64,000 bases of DNA from Gammaproteobacteria bacterium. GTDB taxonomy: Bacteria; Pseudomonadota; Gammaproteobacteria; Xanthomonadales; Wenzhouxiangellaceae. Below the pieces are notes generated by a model that had not been told where the DNA came from, searched no databases, and worked only from the letters and a program-made list of their open reading frames with translations. The stretch's first letter is position 1. The number at the start of each line of letters is the position of its first letter. Below, piece after piece: positions 1-11,053 of the stretch. The stretch covers positions 58,113 through 122,112 of the forward strand of contig PXBD01000050.1 of NCBI GenBank assembly GCA_003565625.1, written 5' to 3'. The translations under genes and the position numbers were made by a program.

Positions 1-823
1 TTACACACCAGCTTCGCAGTGCCTCGGAACGGCGGAATGGATCGAGCCGCCGCAATGCCTTGAGATCCAGCCGCGGTCCGGGTTTGCGGGCTTGAACAAC
101 GTCCTTGGCCGCCAGGTCTGACAACACACCGGCGGCCGACTGGTTGAGTGCGGCGCTGCGGGCAAAGCCGTTGATGCAGCCGGGAAAGCGTTCATGGAGC
201 AGGGGCATCACTTCATGGCGGAGAAAGTTTCGATCCATGCTGAGCAGGTCGTTGGCCGGGTCGTGGGTGGCGTCCAGTCCGTGCGCCCGCAGATAAGCCA
301 GAATCTGTTCGCGACGCCAGCGCAGCAGCGGCCGCAGCAGCCAGCCTCCGGCGAAATTGCGCCGGCCCGGAATCCCGCCCAGGCCGCCGGGCCCCGATCC
401 GCGCAGCAGGCGCAACAGCATGGTTTCGGCCACATCATCAGCATGGTGCGCGGTCAGCAGGATCTCTTGGGCTTCAACGTGTCCGGCAAGTGCCGCGTAG
501 CGCGCGCGTCGGGCATTGGCCTCGATCGAGCCTGAACGCCGCACCCTGACCCGTTCCACCCGGCATTCCACGCCCATGGTTTCGGCAATTTCGACGGCCT
601 GCAAGGCTCGGCGCGAACTGCCACGGTCGAGGCCGTGGTCGACGTGTACGGCCAGCAGCAAGCGGCCTTCCGGTCGGCATTCAACCAGCAGATGCAGCAA
701 GCAGACCGAGTCCGGGCCACCGCTGAAGGCCACCACAATCTTGCCGGCACCGGGCCAGCGCTCCGGATGCGGTTCGAGCCTCAGGCCCGGACCGGAATTC
801 GCCTCAGGGTTGTTCGAAGGCAC
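1..823 (-). CDS. tilS: tRNA(Ile)-lysidine synthase TilS, partial (C-terminus beyond window start); probable GTG start at 823
   Basis: Minus-strand frame reads ...[22 protein letters not shown]...; the SGGxDS PP-loop is diagnostic. Follows accA with a short overlap. Confidence 0.85.
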   Translation of the reverse strand, partial: MPSNNPEANSGPGLRLEPHPERWPGAGKIVVAFSGGPDSVCLLHLLVECRPEGRLLLAVHVDHGLDRGSSRRALQAVEIAETMGVECRVERVRVRRSGSIEANARRARYAALAGHVEAQEILLTAHHADDVAETMLLRLLRGSGPGGLGGIPGRRNFAGGWLLRPLLRWRREQILAYLRAHGLDATHDPANDLLSMDRNFLRHEVMPLLHERFPGCINGFARSAALNQSAAGVLSDLAAKDVVQARKPGPRLDLKALRRLDPFRRSEALRSWCV

Positions 824-1763
824 CGGCGGCCATCAATCGATCGTAGCGCTCGGCGAGCAGTTCTTCGGCCGGCTTGCGCGCAAGCACCTTGGTCTGCGCA
901 ATGATGGTTTCGCGCAGCAGGGTAGCCACACCCTCGGGGTTGCGGTGGGCGCCTCCGGCCGGTTCCTTGATCACCTTGTCGATCAGGCCCAGCGATTTGA
1001 GCCGTGGTGCGGTGAGCCCCAGGGCTTCGGCGGCAGTCGAGGCCCGCTCGGCGTCTTTCCACAGGATCGAGGCGCAGCCTTCCGGCGAGATCACGCTGTA
1101 GATCGCGTACTGCAGCATATTGGTTCGATCGCCGACGCCGATCGCCAGGGCACCGCCTGATCCGCCCTCACCGATGACGTTGCAGATGATCGGCACCGGC
1201 AGCCGGGCCATGACGGCCAGGTTGCGCGCAATGGCCTCGGACTGCCCGCGCTCCTCGGCACCTACGCCCGGATAAGCGCCCGGGGTGTCGATGAAGGTCA
1301 CCACCGGCAGGCGAAAACGACCGGCCATTTGCAGCAGTCGCAGCGCCTTGCGATAACCCTCGGGTCTTGGCATGCCGAAGTTGCGCCGGACTTTTTCGCG
1401 CGTATCGCGTCCCTTCTGATGGCCGATGACAACGAAACTGCGGCCATCCAGTTCACCCAAACCGGCCACGATGGCCGGGTCATCCTGGTAGGCGCGATCA
1501 CCGTGCAACTCCTCGAAGCGATCGAATACCAGGGCCAGGTAGTCCAGGGTGTGGGGCCGTTCGGGGTGCCGGGCCAGCTGCGAAATCTGCCAGTCGCTGA
1601 GTTCGGCGAAGATGGTTTCAGTGCGCTCCCGGCACTTTTCCTCCAGGCGCCGGATTTCTTCGTCAATGTTGAAGGCGTTATCGGTGTCGACGTTGCGCAG
1701 TTCCCGAATCTTGGCTTCCAGTTCGGCGATCGGTTGCTCGAAGTCGAGGTAGTTGGCGGGCAT
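804..1763 (-). CDS. accA: acetyl-CoA carboxylase carboxyltransferase subunit alpha
   Basis: 319 aa, [23 protein letters not shown]...RPHTLDYL...[15 protein letters not shown]...; full-length AccA. Confidence 0.97.
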   Translation of the reverse strand: MPANYLDFEQPIAELEAKIRELRNVDTDNAFNIDEEIRRLEEKCRERTETIFAELSDWQISQLARHPERPHTLDYLALVFDRFEELHGDRAYQDDPAIVAGLGELDGRSFVVIGHQKGRDTREKVRRNFGMPRPEGYRKALRLLQMAGRFRLPVVTFIDTPGAYPGVGAEERGQSEAIARNLAVMARLPVPIICNVIGEGGSGGALAIGVGDRTNMLQYAIYSVISPEGCASILWKDAERASTAAEALGLTAPRLKSLGLIDKVIKEPAGGAHRNPEGVATLLRETIIAQTKVLARKPAEELLAERYDRLMAAGAFEQP

Positions 1764-1788
1764 GGAGGGGGTTACCGGCGGTCTGCAG

Positions 1789-2736
1789 TCATTTCGGAGT
1801 ATAGCGCTCGATCTGCCCCGAATGCACGGTCATCGGGCTGTTCGGAATGCGCGTCGGATTCCAGGCCGCCAGCGCCCATGACCAGATCGACTCGATGGTC
1901 GGCAAGTTGGCCGGGGGCGAATGACCCAGCACGGTCAGGGCGAGACGCAGCGCTTGCTGCGGCTGCTGTCGACAAATCGGGTCGTCGCCGCTCGACTTGC
2001 TCAGCTTGCGGCCATTTTCGTCGACTACCAACGGCAGATGCAGGTACGTCGGCAGCAAAAGCCCCAGCGCTCGATGCAGCAGGATCTGGCGTCCGGTGGA
2101 CTCGAGCAGATCGCGACCGCGCACGACTTCGGTGACGCCGTCGGCGGCGTCATCGACCACGACGGCCAGCTGGTAGGCGATCAGGTCGTCGGCCCGGCGG
2201 ATGACGAAATCCCCGGTCTGACGCGCTGGTTGCTGACTCTGTTCACCGCAGATGTGGTCGCGGAAGCAGACCCGCTGCTCGTCAACCCGTAGCCGCACTG
2301 AGCGGCCAGTCCGACCCGGCGGCAGACCGTTGCGACAGGTGCCGGGGTAGATGCCGCTGGCCGGCAGATCGCGCCGCGAGCAGGCGCATCGGAAGGCCTG
2401 ACCAGATTGCAGCAGCCGGTCGACGGCAGCTTCGTGCCGGGATTTGTTGGCGCTCTGATAGAGCACGGGCCGGTCCGGGTGCAGCCCGAATCGGGCCAGG
2501 GCCTGAACCTGGCGAGCAGCGGCACCGCGGACTGCGCGTGGCGGGTCGATATCCTCGATCCGGATCAGCCATTCCCCGCCCCCCGATCGGGCCTGCAGAA
2601 AGCTGCCGACCGCGGCCACGAGCGAGCCGAAATGCAGATCGCCGGTGGGCGAGGGCGCGAACCGCCCGACCGGCTTGCGGTCAGAGGGCTTGCTGCGCAG
2701 CTGGTCTGCCTTGGAAATTGATGTTTCCGAACACAT
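1789..2736 (-). CDS. gluQ: glutamyl-Q tRNA(Asp) synthetase
   Basis: [16 protein letters not shown], Cys cluster CACSRRDL...[13 protein letters not shown] (KMSKS-like). Confidence 0.93.
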   Translation of the reverse strand: MCSETSISKADQLRSKPSDRKPVGRFAPSPTGDLHFGSLVAAVGSFLQARSGGGEWLIRIEDIDPPRAVRGAAARQVQALARFGLHPDRPVLYQSANKSRHEAAVDRLLQSGQAFRCACSRRDLPASGIYPGTCRNGLPPGRTGRSVRLRVDEQRVCFRDHICGEQSQQPARQTGDFVIRRADDLIAYQLAVVVDDAADGVTEVVRGRDLLESTGRQILLHRALGLLLPTYLHLPLVVDENGRKLSKSSGDDPICRQQPQQALRLALTVLGHSPPANLPTIESIWSWALAAWNPTRIPNSPMTVHSGQIERYTPK

Positions 2737-2790
2737 ATCTGCTGCCAGACCGTCCTAATCACTTCAATCGAGACTCAAGGATAAACACAG

Positions 2791-3672
2791 ATGCAGCGAA
2801 TCCTGTTGTTCGTTGGAACCAACCTCGCGGTTCTGGTCGTGCTGGGTATCGTCATGACCCTGCTGGAGCCATGGCTGGTGGCCCAGGGGATCAACGTAAA
2901 CCATGCCGGCACCTTGCTGTTTGCGCTGATCTTCGGCATGGGCGGGGCAATGATCTCCCTGCTGATGTCCAAGCGGATTGCGCTGATGAGCACGCGCGCG
3001 CGCATCATCACCCAACCGTCGGGCCAGACCGAGCGCTGGCTGCTTGAAACCGTGCAGCGCCAGGCGCGGGAATCCGGCATTGCCACCCCGGATGTGGCCA
3101 TCTATGACGCTCCCGAGCCGAATGCTTTTGCCACCGGCGCGTCGCGCAACAACTCGCTGGTTGCGGTCAGCACCGGCCTGCTGCGCAACATGCGCCCGAA
3201 CGAGGTGGAAGCAGTACTCGGTCACGAGGTGGCGCACGTGGCCAACGGCGACATGATTACCTTGACCTTGCTGCAGGGCGTGCTCAACACTTTTGTCCTG
3301 CTGCTGTCGCGCATCCTCGGCCAGATTATCGACCGGGCCGTATTCCGATCCGACCGGATGTACGGTCCGGGATATTTCATCTCGGTCATCGTGCTGCAGA
3401 TCGTTCTGGGGATCCTGGCGAGCATGATCGTGATGGCTTTCTCGCGCTGGCGCGAATTTCGCGCCGATGCCGGCGGTGCGCGTCTGGCCGGCCGGGCCAA
3501 CATGATCGCCGCCCTTGAGCGGCTCAAGCGCAGCAGCCAGCCCTCTCAGCTGCCCGAGTCGGTCGAGGCGTTCGGGATTCGCGGGCGCGTGGGCGAGGGC
3601 TTTCGGCGCCTGATGATGAGCCATCCGCCGCTGGATGAGCGTATTCGAGCACTGGCCGAAGGCGCGCGCTGA
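2791..3672 (+). CDS. htpX: membrane zinc protease HtpX
   Basis: N-terminal TM segments, HEVAH zinc motif, FATGASRNNSLVAVSTGLL. Confidence 0.96.
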   Translation: MQRILLFVGTNLAVLVVLGIVMTLLEPWLVAQGINVNHAGTLLFALIFGMGGAMISLLMSKRIALMSTRARIITQPSGQTERWLLETVQRQARESGIATPDVAIYDAPEPNAFATGASRNNSLVAVSTGLLRNMRPNEVEAVLGHEVAHVANGDMITLTLLQGVLNTFVLLLSRILGQIIDRAVFRSDRMYGPGYFISVIVLQIVLGILASMIVMAFSRWREFRADAGGARLAGRANMIAALERLKRSSQPSQLPESVEAFGIRGRVGEGFRRLMMSHPPLDERIRALAEGAR

Positions 3673-3674
3673 GC

Positions 3675-5720
3675 TTACTCGCGAACGAATTCGCCCTGGA
3701 CCAGGGTGATACCGAGTTGCCACAAGGTGGCAAGGTCGGCGGTGTCGTCGACCTTCGGCGCGATGACCCGGACATGGTTCTTGCCGGCTTCGGCCACGAT
3801 GGTTGACAGCTGCTGGCGGGTCTCCTCGCTGTCGCCCAGGCTTTGAATCATTTCCGGCGCCAGGCTGACAAAATCCAGCTCCAGGAACTGCAGGGTTGGC
3901 CCGGCGGCGCTGTCGGGCGCCACCTCGCATACCGCGAAGCGGCAGCCCAGCGGTCCGAAACGGCGAATGAAATCCTGGGTCTGGCGAAGTTGATCTCGGA
4001 CCTCGAACTCGCGGAACGCCCAGATCATCTGGCGGGCGGGAAGTTGGTTTTGTTCCATCAGAGACTGGAGGTGATCGCAGAATTCTGCATCCGTTGCCGA
4101 CTGCATCGACAAGGTCACCATCCACAGGTCGTCGCGCGAAAACTCCATGTCCTGCAGGCGCTCGCCTAGCCGATGGAGCTGATCCTGATCCAGCCGGGCA
4201 GCCAGCCCCAGGCGCTGTGCGGCGGCCAGGAATACCGACGGCATGACCACTTCTTCGCTGTCTTGCGCGCGCAGCCGGGTTTCGATTTCGTGGATGATGA
4301 AATCATCTTCCTCCATGCTGCTGATTGCCGTCGACAGCAGCTGGATTTCATCATGGTCGATGGCGTGCACGAGACGCTCGCCCCAGACCAGGTCGTCGTC
4401 GCCGGCGGCTGGAGAGACTCTGGGTCTGTAGCGCACGTAGGCATTGCCGCCCGAGCGCAGCGCCTCGCTCAAGGCCATGTCGGCCTGGGCGATCAAGGAC
4501 TCGGCCGAGGTCTCGCCGCTACTGCCCTGGGTCACGCCCACGCTGACCGTGATCGGCAGACTCAAGTCATTCACCTCCAGCACCTGACCCTGGCAGCGTT
4601 CGACGATCCGGCGGGAAATCTGGTCGGCCTGTTGTTCGGTCCGGCTGTCGACAATGACGGCAAAAACATGGTCGCGCAGGCGCGCCATGGCGAGTTCCTC
4701 GCCGGCGGCGCGGGTGAACATTTCGGCCTGGCAACAAACCAGCTGGTCACTGGCGCCGATGCCGACCCGGGACTGAATCTTCTCGTGATCGTCGACCGAC
4801 ATCATCAGCAGGGCCACGCTGGTGTTGTCGCTCGTCTCGTCCAGCAGTCCGCCCAGGTGCTCCCGCAGCGCGGCGTGATTGAGCAGCCCGGTCAACTGGT
4901 CGGACTGTTTGATTCGGCGCAACTCTTCGGCCAGAGCCGGATCGGCGTCCGGCCGGTCTTCATGGACCAGCATCTGGACGCAGGCCTCACCGCCATACCG
5001 GGCCCTGGAAAAAGAGACCACGGCGCCGAACTCGCTGCCGTCTGCGCGCCAGGCCCGGGTCAGCAGCGGACTGCCAGGCAGCTGGTCGCGCGCCAGTCCC
5101 TTGAGAACCTCCCGGAGGTGCAGGCCATCGCCGGTGCTCTCGAGCAGGTCGAGCATGGAAAGACTTTCAATTTCCTCGAAGTCGGCGTAGCCAAACAATT
5201 CCAGATACGCCGGGTTGGCAAAGACGTGCAGGCCTTCGTGCAGGTAGGCGATGGCTTCGCTGGAGCTGTCCAGCAGCAAGGTGTAGCGATCCTCGATTTC
5301 GGCCAGCCGTTGCTCGGCTTTGCGGGCGCTGTCGGCGGCCCGCAACAGTTCGGCCTGGCGTAGAAGCAGCCCGCGCAGCCTGCGCTCGTTGCCGGCATCG
5401 ACGAGGCCGTCCACGCCGATTCGAGCCAGGCTGGCGCCGGCCACGGCATTCTCAGGGTCAATGACACCAATCAGTCCGGTGGGCGGTTCGGTCTTGCGCA
5501 CCTGTTCGGTGACCGCGTCGAGGACATCGGCCAGGTTGTCATCGGCGAACAGGACGACCAGGTCAATGGGATGCCCGGCGAAGGCGCGACTGATGGCGTT
5601 GGCGGTATCGGCAAACAGCCACTCGATCGCATGATCGGGGCCCAGCAGGCGTTCGAACTGACGCGGCAGGGCCGGATCGTCGGTTACCAACAGCATCCGG
5701 ATCGGTGACAGGCTGGACAT
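3675..5720 (-). CDS. receiver-like/PAS/degenerate GGDEF/degenerate EAL protein, FimX-like
   Basis: 681 aa. N-terminal receiver-like, PAS (DSSSEAIAYLHEGLHVFANPAYLELFGY), GGDEF-like region with LARLRDHVFAVIV in place of RxGGDEFxxxL, EAL-like region with HEIETRLR in place of EALLR. Confidence 0.8.
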   Translation of the reverse strand: MSSLSPIRMLLVTDDPALPRQFERLLGPDHAIEWLFADTANAISRAFAGHPIDLVVLFADDNLADVLDAVTEQVRKTEPPTGLIGVIDPENAVAGASLARIGVDGLVDAGNERRLRGLLLRQAELLRAADSARKAEQRLAEIEDRYTLLLDSSSEAIAYLHEGLHVFANPAYLELFGYADFEEIESLSMLDLLESTGDGLHLREVLKGLARDQLPGSPLLTRAWRADGSEFGAVVSFSRARYGGEACVQMLVHEDRPDADPALAEELRRIKQSDQLTGLLNHAALREHLGGLLDETSDNTSVALLMMSVDDHEKIQSRVGIGASDQLVCCQAEMFTRAAGEELAMARLRDHVFAVIVDSRTEQQADQISRRIVERCQGQVLEVNDLSLPITVSVGVTQGSSGETSAESLIAQADMALSEALRSGGNAYVRYRPRVSPAAGDDDLVWGERLVHAIDHDEIQLLSTAISSMEEDDFIIHEIETRLRAQDSEEVVMPSVFLAAAQRLGLAARLDQDQLHRLGERLQDMEFSRDDLWMVTLSMQSATDAEFCDHLQSLMEQNQLPARQMIWAFREFEVRDQLRQTQDFIRRFGPLGCRFAVCEVAPDSAAGPTLQFLELDFVSLAPEMIQSLGDSEETRQQLSTIVAEAGKNHVRVIAPKVDDTADLATLWQLGITLVQGEFVRE

Positions 5721-5744
5721 GCAACGATTCCGAGGAGGATGGAG

Positions 5745-6815
5745 TCATGGTAGCAGCATTTCCGCCTTAGCCGCATGGTCCACCAGCGGGGTCTTGGACG
5801 GCTGGCCGGCCTGCTCCACGACCAGGCGCGGCACGAGGTATCCGGGCAGGCTGGCGCGCAGATGTTCAATCAAGGTCCGGGCCTGTGCCTGGTCGACCTC
5901 AAAGCGGGCGCTGCCGGCTACCCGGTCGAGCTGATGCAGGTAATACGGGAGCACGCCGGCTGTAAATCCGCGCTCCATCAGCTGCTTCAGGGTTTCCGGG
6001 CGGTCATTGATCCCGCGCAGCAGCACCGCCTGATTGAGCAAGTGGACCCCCGCTGTCTTCAGGCGATCCAGGGCCGTGTCGACTTCCCGATCGAATTCTG
6101 CCGGGTGATTGGCATGAATGACCAGGATCACCGGCCAGGGAAGCTCGTCCAGCCAGCGCAGCAGCGATGGATTGACGCGGTCGGGCAGGATCACCGGCAT
6201 GCGGGTATGAATCCGCAGCCGACGAATGTGTCCAATGGCGCCCAGATCGGCGGTGATCGCGGCCAGGCGGTCGGTGCTCAGCATCAGCGGATCGCCGCCG
6301 GAGAAAATTACCTCGTCAATGCTCTCATCCTGCGCCAGGTAGCGGCAAGCGGCCGCCCAGCGCTCACCGGATGCGGTTTCGCCGGAGTAGGGGAAATGCT
6401 GGCGGAAGCAGTAGCGGCAATGGACTGCGCAGGCCCCGGTCAGCATCAGCAGGGCACGGCCCTGGTATTTGTGCAGGATGGCGGGCGCGGAAAGGCTGGC
6501 CAGGTCACCGACCGGGTCGCGATCAAAACCTGGCCGGGACACGATTTCATCGGGGTCCGGCAAGACCTGGCGCAGCAGCGGATCCTGCGGGTCGCCGGGG
6601 CGCATGCGGCGGGCAAATGTTTCCGGAACCAGCAGGCCGAACGAGCCGCGGGTCGGAGTTGTCAGGGCGCGGTTGTCCAGGCCGAGGAAATCAAGCAGGG
6701 CAGTCGGGCTGCGAAAGGCCGAGCGCACTTGCTCGCGCCAGCCTGGCTTGGGCGCACTGATGCTTCGCGCTACACTATCCGGTCTGCTGTTCAGCTTCGC
6801 TGCTCGCACATTCAC
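5745..6815 (-). CDS. epmB: EF-P (R)-beta-lysylation 2,3-aminomutase EpmB
   Basis: Radical [18 protein letters not shown]; divergent from efp. Confidence 0.93.
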   Translation of the reverse strand: MNVRAAKLNSRPDSVARSISAPKPGWREQVRSAFRSPTALLDFLGLDNRALTTPTRGSFGLLVPETFARRMRPGDPQDPLLRQVLPDPDEIVSRPGFDRDPVGDLASLSAPAILHKYQGRALLMLTGACAVHCRYCFRQHFPYSGETASGERWAAACRYLAQDESIDEVIFSGGDPLMLSTDRLAAITADLGAIGHIRRLRIHTRMPVILPDRVNPSLLRWLDELPWPVILVIHANHPAEFDREVDTALDRLKTAGVHLLNQAVLLRGINDRPETLKQLMERGFTAGVLPYYLHQLDRVAGSARFEVDQAQARTLIEHLRASLPGYLVPRLVVEQAGQPSKTPLVDHAAKAEMLLP

Positions 6816-6841
6816 CAGCGCCTATTGTAATGGGAGACTCC

Positions 6842-7411
6842 ATGGCCACCTACAGCACCAACGAGTTCAAATCCGGACTGAAGATCCTGCTCGACGGGGA
6901 TCCGTACACCATTGTGGAAAACGAGTTCGTCAAGCCTGGAAAAGGCCAGGCCTTCAGCCGCGTTCGCGTGCGCAACCTCAAGACCGGGCGCACCATCGAG
7001 AAGACCTTCAAATCCGGTGATTCGGTCGAGGCGGCCGATATTTTCGAAAAGGAAATCCAGTACCTGTACTCCGATGGTGAATTCTGGCATTTCATGGACA
7101 CCGAAACTTTTGAACAACTGGCTGCCGGCGAGGCGGCCGTAGGCGACGGCGCCCAGTGGATGAAAGAAGAAGACATGTGCCACGTCACGCTGTGGAACGG
7201 CGAGCCGCTCATCGTGCTGCCGCCGAACTTCGTCGAACTGGCCATCGTGGAAACAGACCCCGGTCTCAAGGGTGACACCTCGGGCAGCGGCGGCAAGCCG
7301 GCGCGACTGGAAACGGGGGCGACGGTTCGAGTGCCGCTGTTCGTGCAGGAGGGCGAGGTCATTCGAGTGGATACGCGCAAGGGCGAATACGTCTCCCGGG
7401 TGAAGGAGTAA
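6842..7411 (+). CDS. efp: elongation factor P
   Basis: [38 protein letters not shown]... typical EF-P with Lys in the KPGKGQA loop. Confidence 0.97.
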   Translation: MATYSTNEFKSGLKILLDGDPYTIVENEFVKPGKGQAFSRVRVRNLKTGRTIEKTFKSGDSVEAADIFEKEIQYLYSDGEFWHFMDTETFEQLAAGEAAVGDGAQWMKEEDMCHVTLWNGEPLIVLPPNFVELAIVETDPGLKGDTSGSGGKPARLETGATVRVPLFVQEGEVIRVDTRKGEYVSRVKE

Positions 7412-7414
7412 TCG

Positions 7415-8749
7415 GTGGTCGAGCACGTCACCGCGCTGTTGCCGGAGTGGATCGTACCGGTTCATCCTTCCGGTGAGGTGCATGAGCATCACGCCTTGGT
7501 GATGCACGAGGACACCATCAGCGCCATTGTTCCGCGCGATAAGCTCGACGATGCCTTTCCCCAGGCCGAGCGCATCGAGCTGCCCGGCAAGGTGCTGCTT
7601 CCGGGGCTGATCAACGCCCATGCTCACAGCGCCATGGCCTTGCTGCGGGGTCTGGCCGACGATTTGCCGCTGATGCGCTGGCTGGAAGAACACATCTGGC
7701 CGGCCGAACAGCAGTGCGTGGGCCCGGAGTACGTGCGCGTCGGCACGGAATTGGCCGTGGCCGAGATGCTGCTTGGCGGCACGACCTGCTTCAACGACAA
7801 CTATTTCTTCCCCGACGTGGCCGCGCAGACTTCCATTCGCGCCGGCATGCGGGCCGTGGTCGGTATTCCGATCATCAGCGTGCCGACGGCCTGGGCGACC
7901 AGCGAAGACGAATATTTTCGGCGCGGGCTGGCGGTCCACCAGGAGTTGCTGGATGAGCCCCTGGTGACCACTACTTTCGCCCCGCACGCTCCCTACACGG
8001 TCACCGATGCTGCCTTTGCCCGCATTCGCGAGCTGGCCGAAGAAATGGATATTCCGGTTCACCTGCACCTGCTCGAGGCCGCGCCCGAGATCGAGAGCAG
8101 CCACCAGCAGCATCGCTGTCATCCGATTGACCGGCTGGAGAAACTGGGTCTGTTCAACGACCGTCTGCTGGCTGTGCACATGACCCAGCTGACCGCGCGC
8201 GACATGGATCGGGTGGCCCGGGCCGGGGTCCACGTCCTGCACTGCCCGGCGTCCAACCTCAAGCTGGCCAGCGGCATGTGCCCGGTGGCCGAACTGGTGG
8301 CGCGGGGCGTCAACGTCTGCATCGGTACCGATGGTGCGGCCAGCAACAACACCCTGGACATGTTTGCCGAAACGCGCCTGGCCGCCCTGCTGGCCAAGGG
8401 CTACAGCGGTGACCCGGAAGCGGTTCCGGCCCACCTGGCGCTGGCAATGGCGACTTTGCACGGGGCCCGGGCGCTGGGCCTGGAAGAAGAGATCGGTTCG
8501 CTGGAGGCCGGCAAGCAAGGGGACGTGATCGCGGTCGAACTTGACAGGATCGAGACTCTGCCGGTGCATCATGTCGTGTCGCAGCTCGTGTATGCCACCG
8601 GGCGCCACCAGGTCAGCGATGTGTGGGTGGCCGGCAGGGCGCTGGTCCGCAACCGGCGGCTGCAAACCCTGGACGAGCAAAGAATCCGTCGCGAGACCGG
8701 GTTATGGCAGCAACGCCTGGCCCGGGTCGACCAGTCCAAACCCTCGTAA
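7415..8749 (+). CDS. mtaD: TRZ/ATZ amidohydrolase; 5-methylthioadenosine/S-adenosylhomocysteine deaminase
   Basis: LLPGLINAHAHSAMALLRGLADDLPLMRWLEEHIWP; HGARALGLEEEIGSLEAGKQGD. Confidence 0.88.
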   Translation: MVEHVTALLPEWIVPVHPSGEVHEHHALVMHEDTISAIVPRDKLDDAFPQAERIELPGKVLLPGLINAHAHSAMALLRGLADDLPLMRWLEEHIWPAEQQCVGPEYVRVGTELAVAEMLLGGTTCFNDNYFFPDVAAQTSIRAGMRAVVGIPIISVPTAWATSEDEYFRRGLAVHQELLDEPLVTTTFAPHAPYTVTDAAFARIRELAEEMDIPVHLHLLEAAPEIESSHQQHRCHPIDRLEKLGLFNDRLLAVHMTQLTARDMDRVARAGVHVLHCPASNLKLASGMCPVAELVARGVNVCIGTDGAASNNTLDMFAETRLAALLAKGYSGDPEAVPAHLALAMATLHGARALGLEEEIGSLEAGKQGDVIAVELDRIETLPVHHVVSQLVYATGRHQVSDVWVAGRALVRNRRLQTLDEQRIRRETGLWQQRLARVDQSKPS

Positions 8750-8767
8750 AGATGCGAAAAGGCTGAG

Positions 8768-9496
8768 ATGAATGCTGTCCCTGAAGTGAGCCCCGGCGGA
8801 CGCAACCTGGATCCGCGTGAAGCCGAGAAGTTCGATGCACAGGCCGCGCGCTGGTGGGATCCGGAGGGAGATTTTCGGCCGCTGCACGATCTCAACGGTC
8901 CGCGCGTGGAGTACATCGCCGGACGGGCGAGGCTCGAGGATGCCCGGCTGCTGGATGTGGGCTGCGGTGGTGGTTTGTTGAGCGAGGCCGCCGCCCGACT
9001 CGGCGCCCGGGTAACCGGGATCGACATGGCGGCCAAGCCGCTGGGGGTGGCCCGGCTGCACGCGGCCGGCAGTGATTTGAAAATCGACTATCGACAGATC
9101 ACCGCCGAGGAACTGGCCGCTGAGCAGCCGGGGGTCTTCGATGTGGTCTGCTGCCTGGAAATGCTCGAGCATGTGCCGGATCCGGCCAGTACGGTGGCGG
9201 CCTGTGCCGCCCTGTGCCGTCCGGGCGGGGCGTTGTTTTTCAGCACCATCAATCGCTCGGCGCTGGCCTGGAGCCTGGCCATCGTCGGCGCGGAATACAT
9301 GTTGCGCCTGCTGCCGCGCGGCACCCACCGGTATGACCGATTGATTCGTCCGGGCGAACTGACTCAGGCGATTCGGGCCTGCGGGCTGGAGGTGGCAGAT
9401 ATCAGCGGCATGGACTACAACCCGTTCTCGCGGACGGTGCGGATTGGTTCCCGCCCGCGGGTGAACTATCTGGTCCATGCCCGCAAGCCGGGCTGA
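8768..9496 (+). CDS. ubiG: ubiquinone biosynthesis O-methyltransferase UbiG
   Basis: FDAQAARWWDPEGDFRPLHDLNGPR, LDVGCGGGLLSE, FFSTINR. Confidence 0.95.
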   Translation: MNAVPEVSPGGRNLDPREAEKFDAQAARWWDPEGDFRPLHDLNGPRVEYIAGRARLEDARLLDVGCGGGLLSEAAARLGARVTGIDMAAKPLGVARLHAAGSDLKIDYRQITAEELAAEQPGVFDVVCCLEMLEHVPDPASTVAACAALCRPGGALFFSTINRSALAWSLAIVGAEYMLRLLPRGTHRYDRLIRPGELTQAIRACGLEVADISGMDYNPFSRTVRIGSRPRVNYLVHARKPG

Positions 9497-9501
9497 ACGC
9501 G

Positions 9502-10155
9502 ATGGCCGAGTCCCGAAGTATTCGCGCAGTCCTGTTCGATCTCGACGGAACGCTGGTCGACAGCGCCCCGGACCTGTTCGCGGCGCTGGCTTGGCTGCGC
9601 TCCGAGCGAGGCCTGCCCGCACTTCAATACGCGGCGCTGCGGTGCTACGCATCGCGTGGTGCCATGGGCATGATCGAGGCCGGATTTGCCGACCGGCCGG
9701 AGCTTGATCGCGCACCTCTGCACGAGCAGTTCTTGCGCTACTACAGTAAAAACCTGTGGGTGGCCTCGCGGCCGTTTGCGGGTATCGAGCGCCTGCTCGA
9801 CGATCTGGTCGAGCGTGGCCTGAGCGTGGCCGTGGTGACCAACAAGCCAGAGTGTCTGGCCAAGCCGTTGATCTCGGCCGCCGGCTGGGATGAACACTTT
9901 GGCTGGGTGATCGGCGGAGATTCGACTGCCTGCCCAAAGCCGCATCCGGCACCGGTGCTGGAAGCCTGTCGACGGCTGGGCGTGCATCCGGGGCAGGCCC
10001 TGATGGTTGGTGATGATGCGCGCGATATCGATGCCGGCCGCCGCGCCGGTTCGGCAACCGCTGCGGCCACCTGGGGCTACGTGGCTCCGGGCGAACAGCC
10101 GCACGAATGGGGCGCGGATCAGGTTGTCGACAACCCGACAGAAATTCAGTTCTAA
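9502..10155 (+). CDS. HAD phosphatase (MupP / phosphoglycolate phosphatase family)
   Basis: FDLDGTLVDSAPDL, VTNKPE, GDDARDIDAGRRAG; immediately downstream of ubiG as mupP is in pseudomonads. Confidence 0.88.
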   Translation: MAESRSIRAVLFDLDGTLVDSAPDLFAALAWLRSERGLPALQYAALRCYASRGAMGMIEAGFADRPELDRAPLHEQFLRYYSKNLWVASRPFAGIERLLDDLVERGLSVAVVTNKPECLAKPLISAAGWDEHFGWVIGGDSTACPKPHPAPVLEACRRLGVHPGQALMVGDDARDIDAGRRAGSATAAATWGYVAPGEQPHEWGADQVVDNPTEIQF

Positions 10156-10168
10156 GTTATTTTAATCA

Positions 10169-11053
10169 ATGATTTACAGAGATTATCTGCAGCGAATTCT
10201 GTTTGAGGATGTTGCCGCACGCTGTGTTTTTGTTCGGCTCGATCAAGTGCTTGAGGAAGTGCGCGCACGCGGCCAATACGAGCCCGACGAGGCCCGGCTG
10301 CTGAGCCAGGCGCTGCTGGTCGTGGCCCTGATGTCGAGTGGGCTGAAGTTTTCCGGCCGGATCAGCCTGCAGCTGCGTGGATCGGGTCCGCTGCAGCTGC
10401 TGCTGGCTGACTGCGCTGACGATGGCGGGCTGCGCGGCATGCTGTCGTGGCGCGAAGGCCTGGAAACCCGGCCGGATACCGCCCGTCTGAGCGCCTGCGC
10501 CGGATCCGATGCGGTGCTGACCCTGACCGTGGATCCGGCCGATGGCGGCCAGCGCTGGCAAGGTATCGTGCCGCTGGAGGCAGACACCCTGATCGATGCC
10601 GTGGCGGCGTATTTCGAGCGTTCCGAGCAGCTCGCCACCCGTTTTTGCGTGGCCGTGGATGAACACTGCGGCGGTGCCCTGATGCTGCAGCGCATGCCCG
10701 ATCAGGAGCCGGATGCCGAGGGCTGGAATCGGCTCGAGCATCTGTTGGCTAGTACTCGACCGGAGGAATTGCTGCGCCTGGACGGCGAGACCCTGATGCG
10801 GCGCCTGTTTCATGCCGAGGCGCGCCGGGTCTTCCCACCCCGTGAGTTGGCATTCCAGTGTCCGTGCAGCCGCGAGCGCGTCAGCGAGGTGCTCTACAGC
10901 CTGGGTGAGGAAGAGTTGCGCCAGATGGCGGCCGAACCGGACGATACGGAAGTTCGCTGCCAGTTCTGCAATCAGCGCTACCGCTATGACGCGCTGGATC
11001 TGGCTGCCTTGCTGAACCGGGACATTCGCGGTGACGAGCCGACCATCCATTGA
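10169..11053 (+). CDS. hslO: redox-regulated chaperone Hsp33
   Basis: Zn-binding CPCSRERV...CQFC; LSQALLVVALMSSGLKFSGRISLQLRGSGPL. Confidence 0.95.
   Translation: MIYRDYLQRILFEDVAARCVFVRLDQVLEEVRARGQYEPDEARLLSQALLVVALMSSGLKFSGRISLQLRGSGPLQLLLADCADDGGLRGMLSWREGLETRPDTARLSACAGSDAVLTLTVDPADGGQRWQGIVPLEADTLIDAVAAYFERSEQLATRFCVAVDEHCGGALMLQRMPDQEPDAEGWNRLEHLLASTRPEELLRLDGETLMRRLFHAEARRVFPPRELAFQCPCSRERVSEVLYSLGEEELRQMAAEPDDTEVRCQFCNQRYRYDALDLAALLNRDIRGDEPTIH

Noticed and set aside
2764-4125. 453-aa minus-strand ORF opposite htpX
   Set aside because: Shadow ORF: htpX on + is a clear family member, and this frame gives low-complexity H/R/Q/G-rich sequence typical of antisense reading in high-GC DNA.
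6812-8680. 622-aa minus-strand ORF opposite efp and mtaD
   Set aside because: Overlaps two confidently identified genes; composition typical of a shadow frame.
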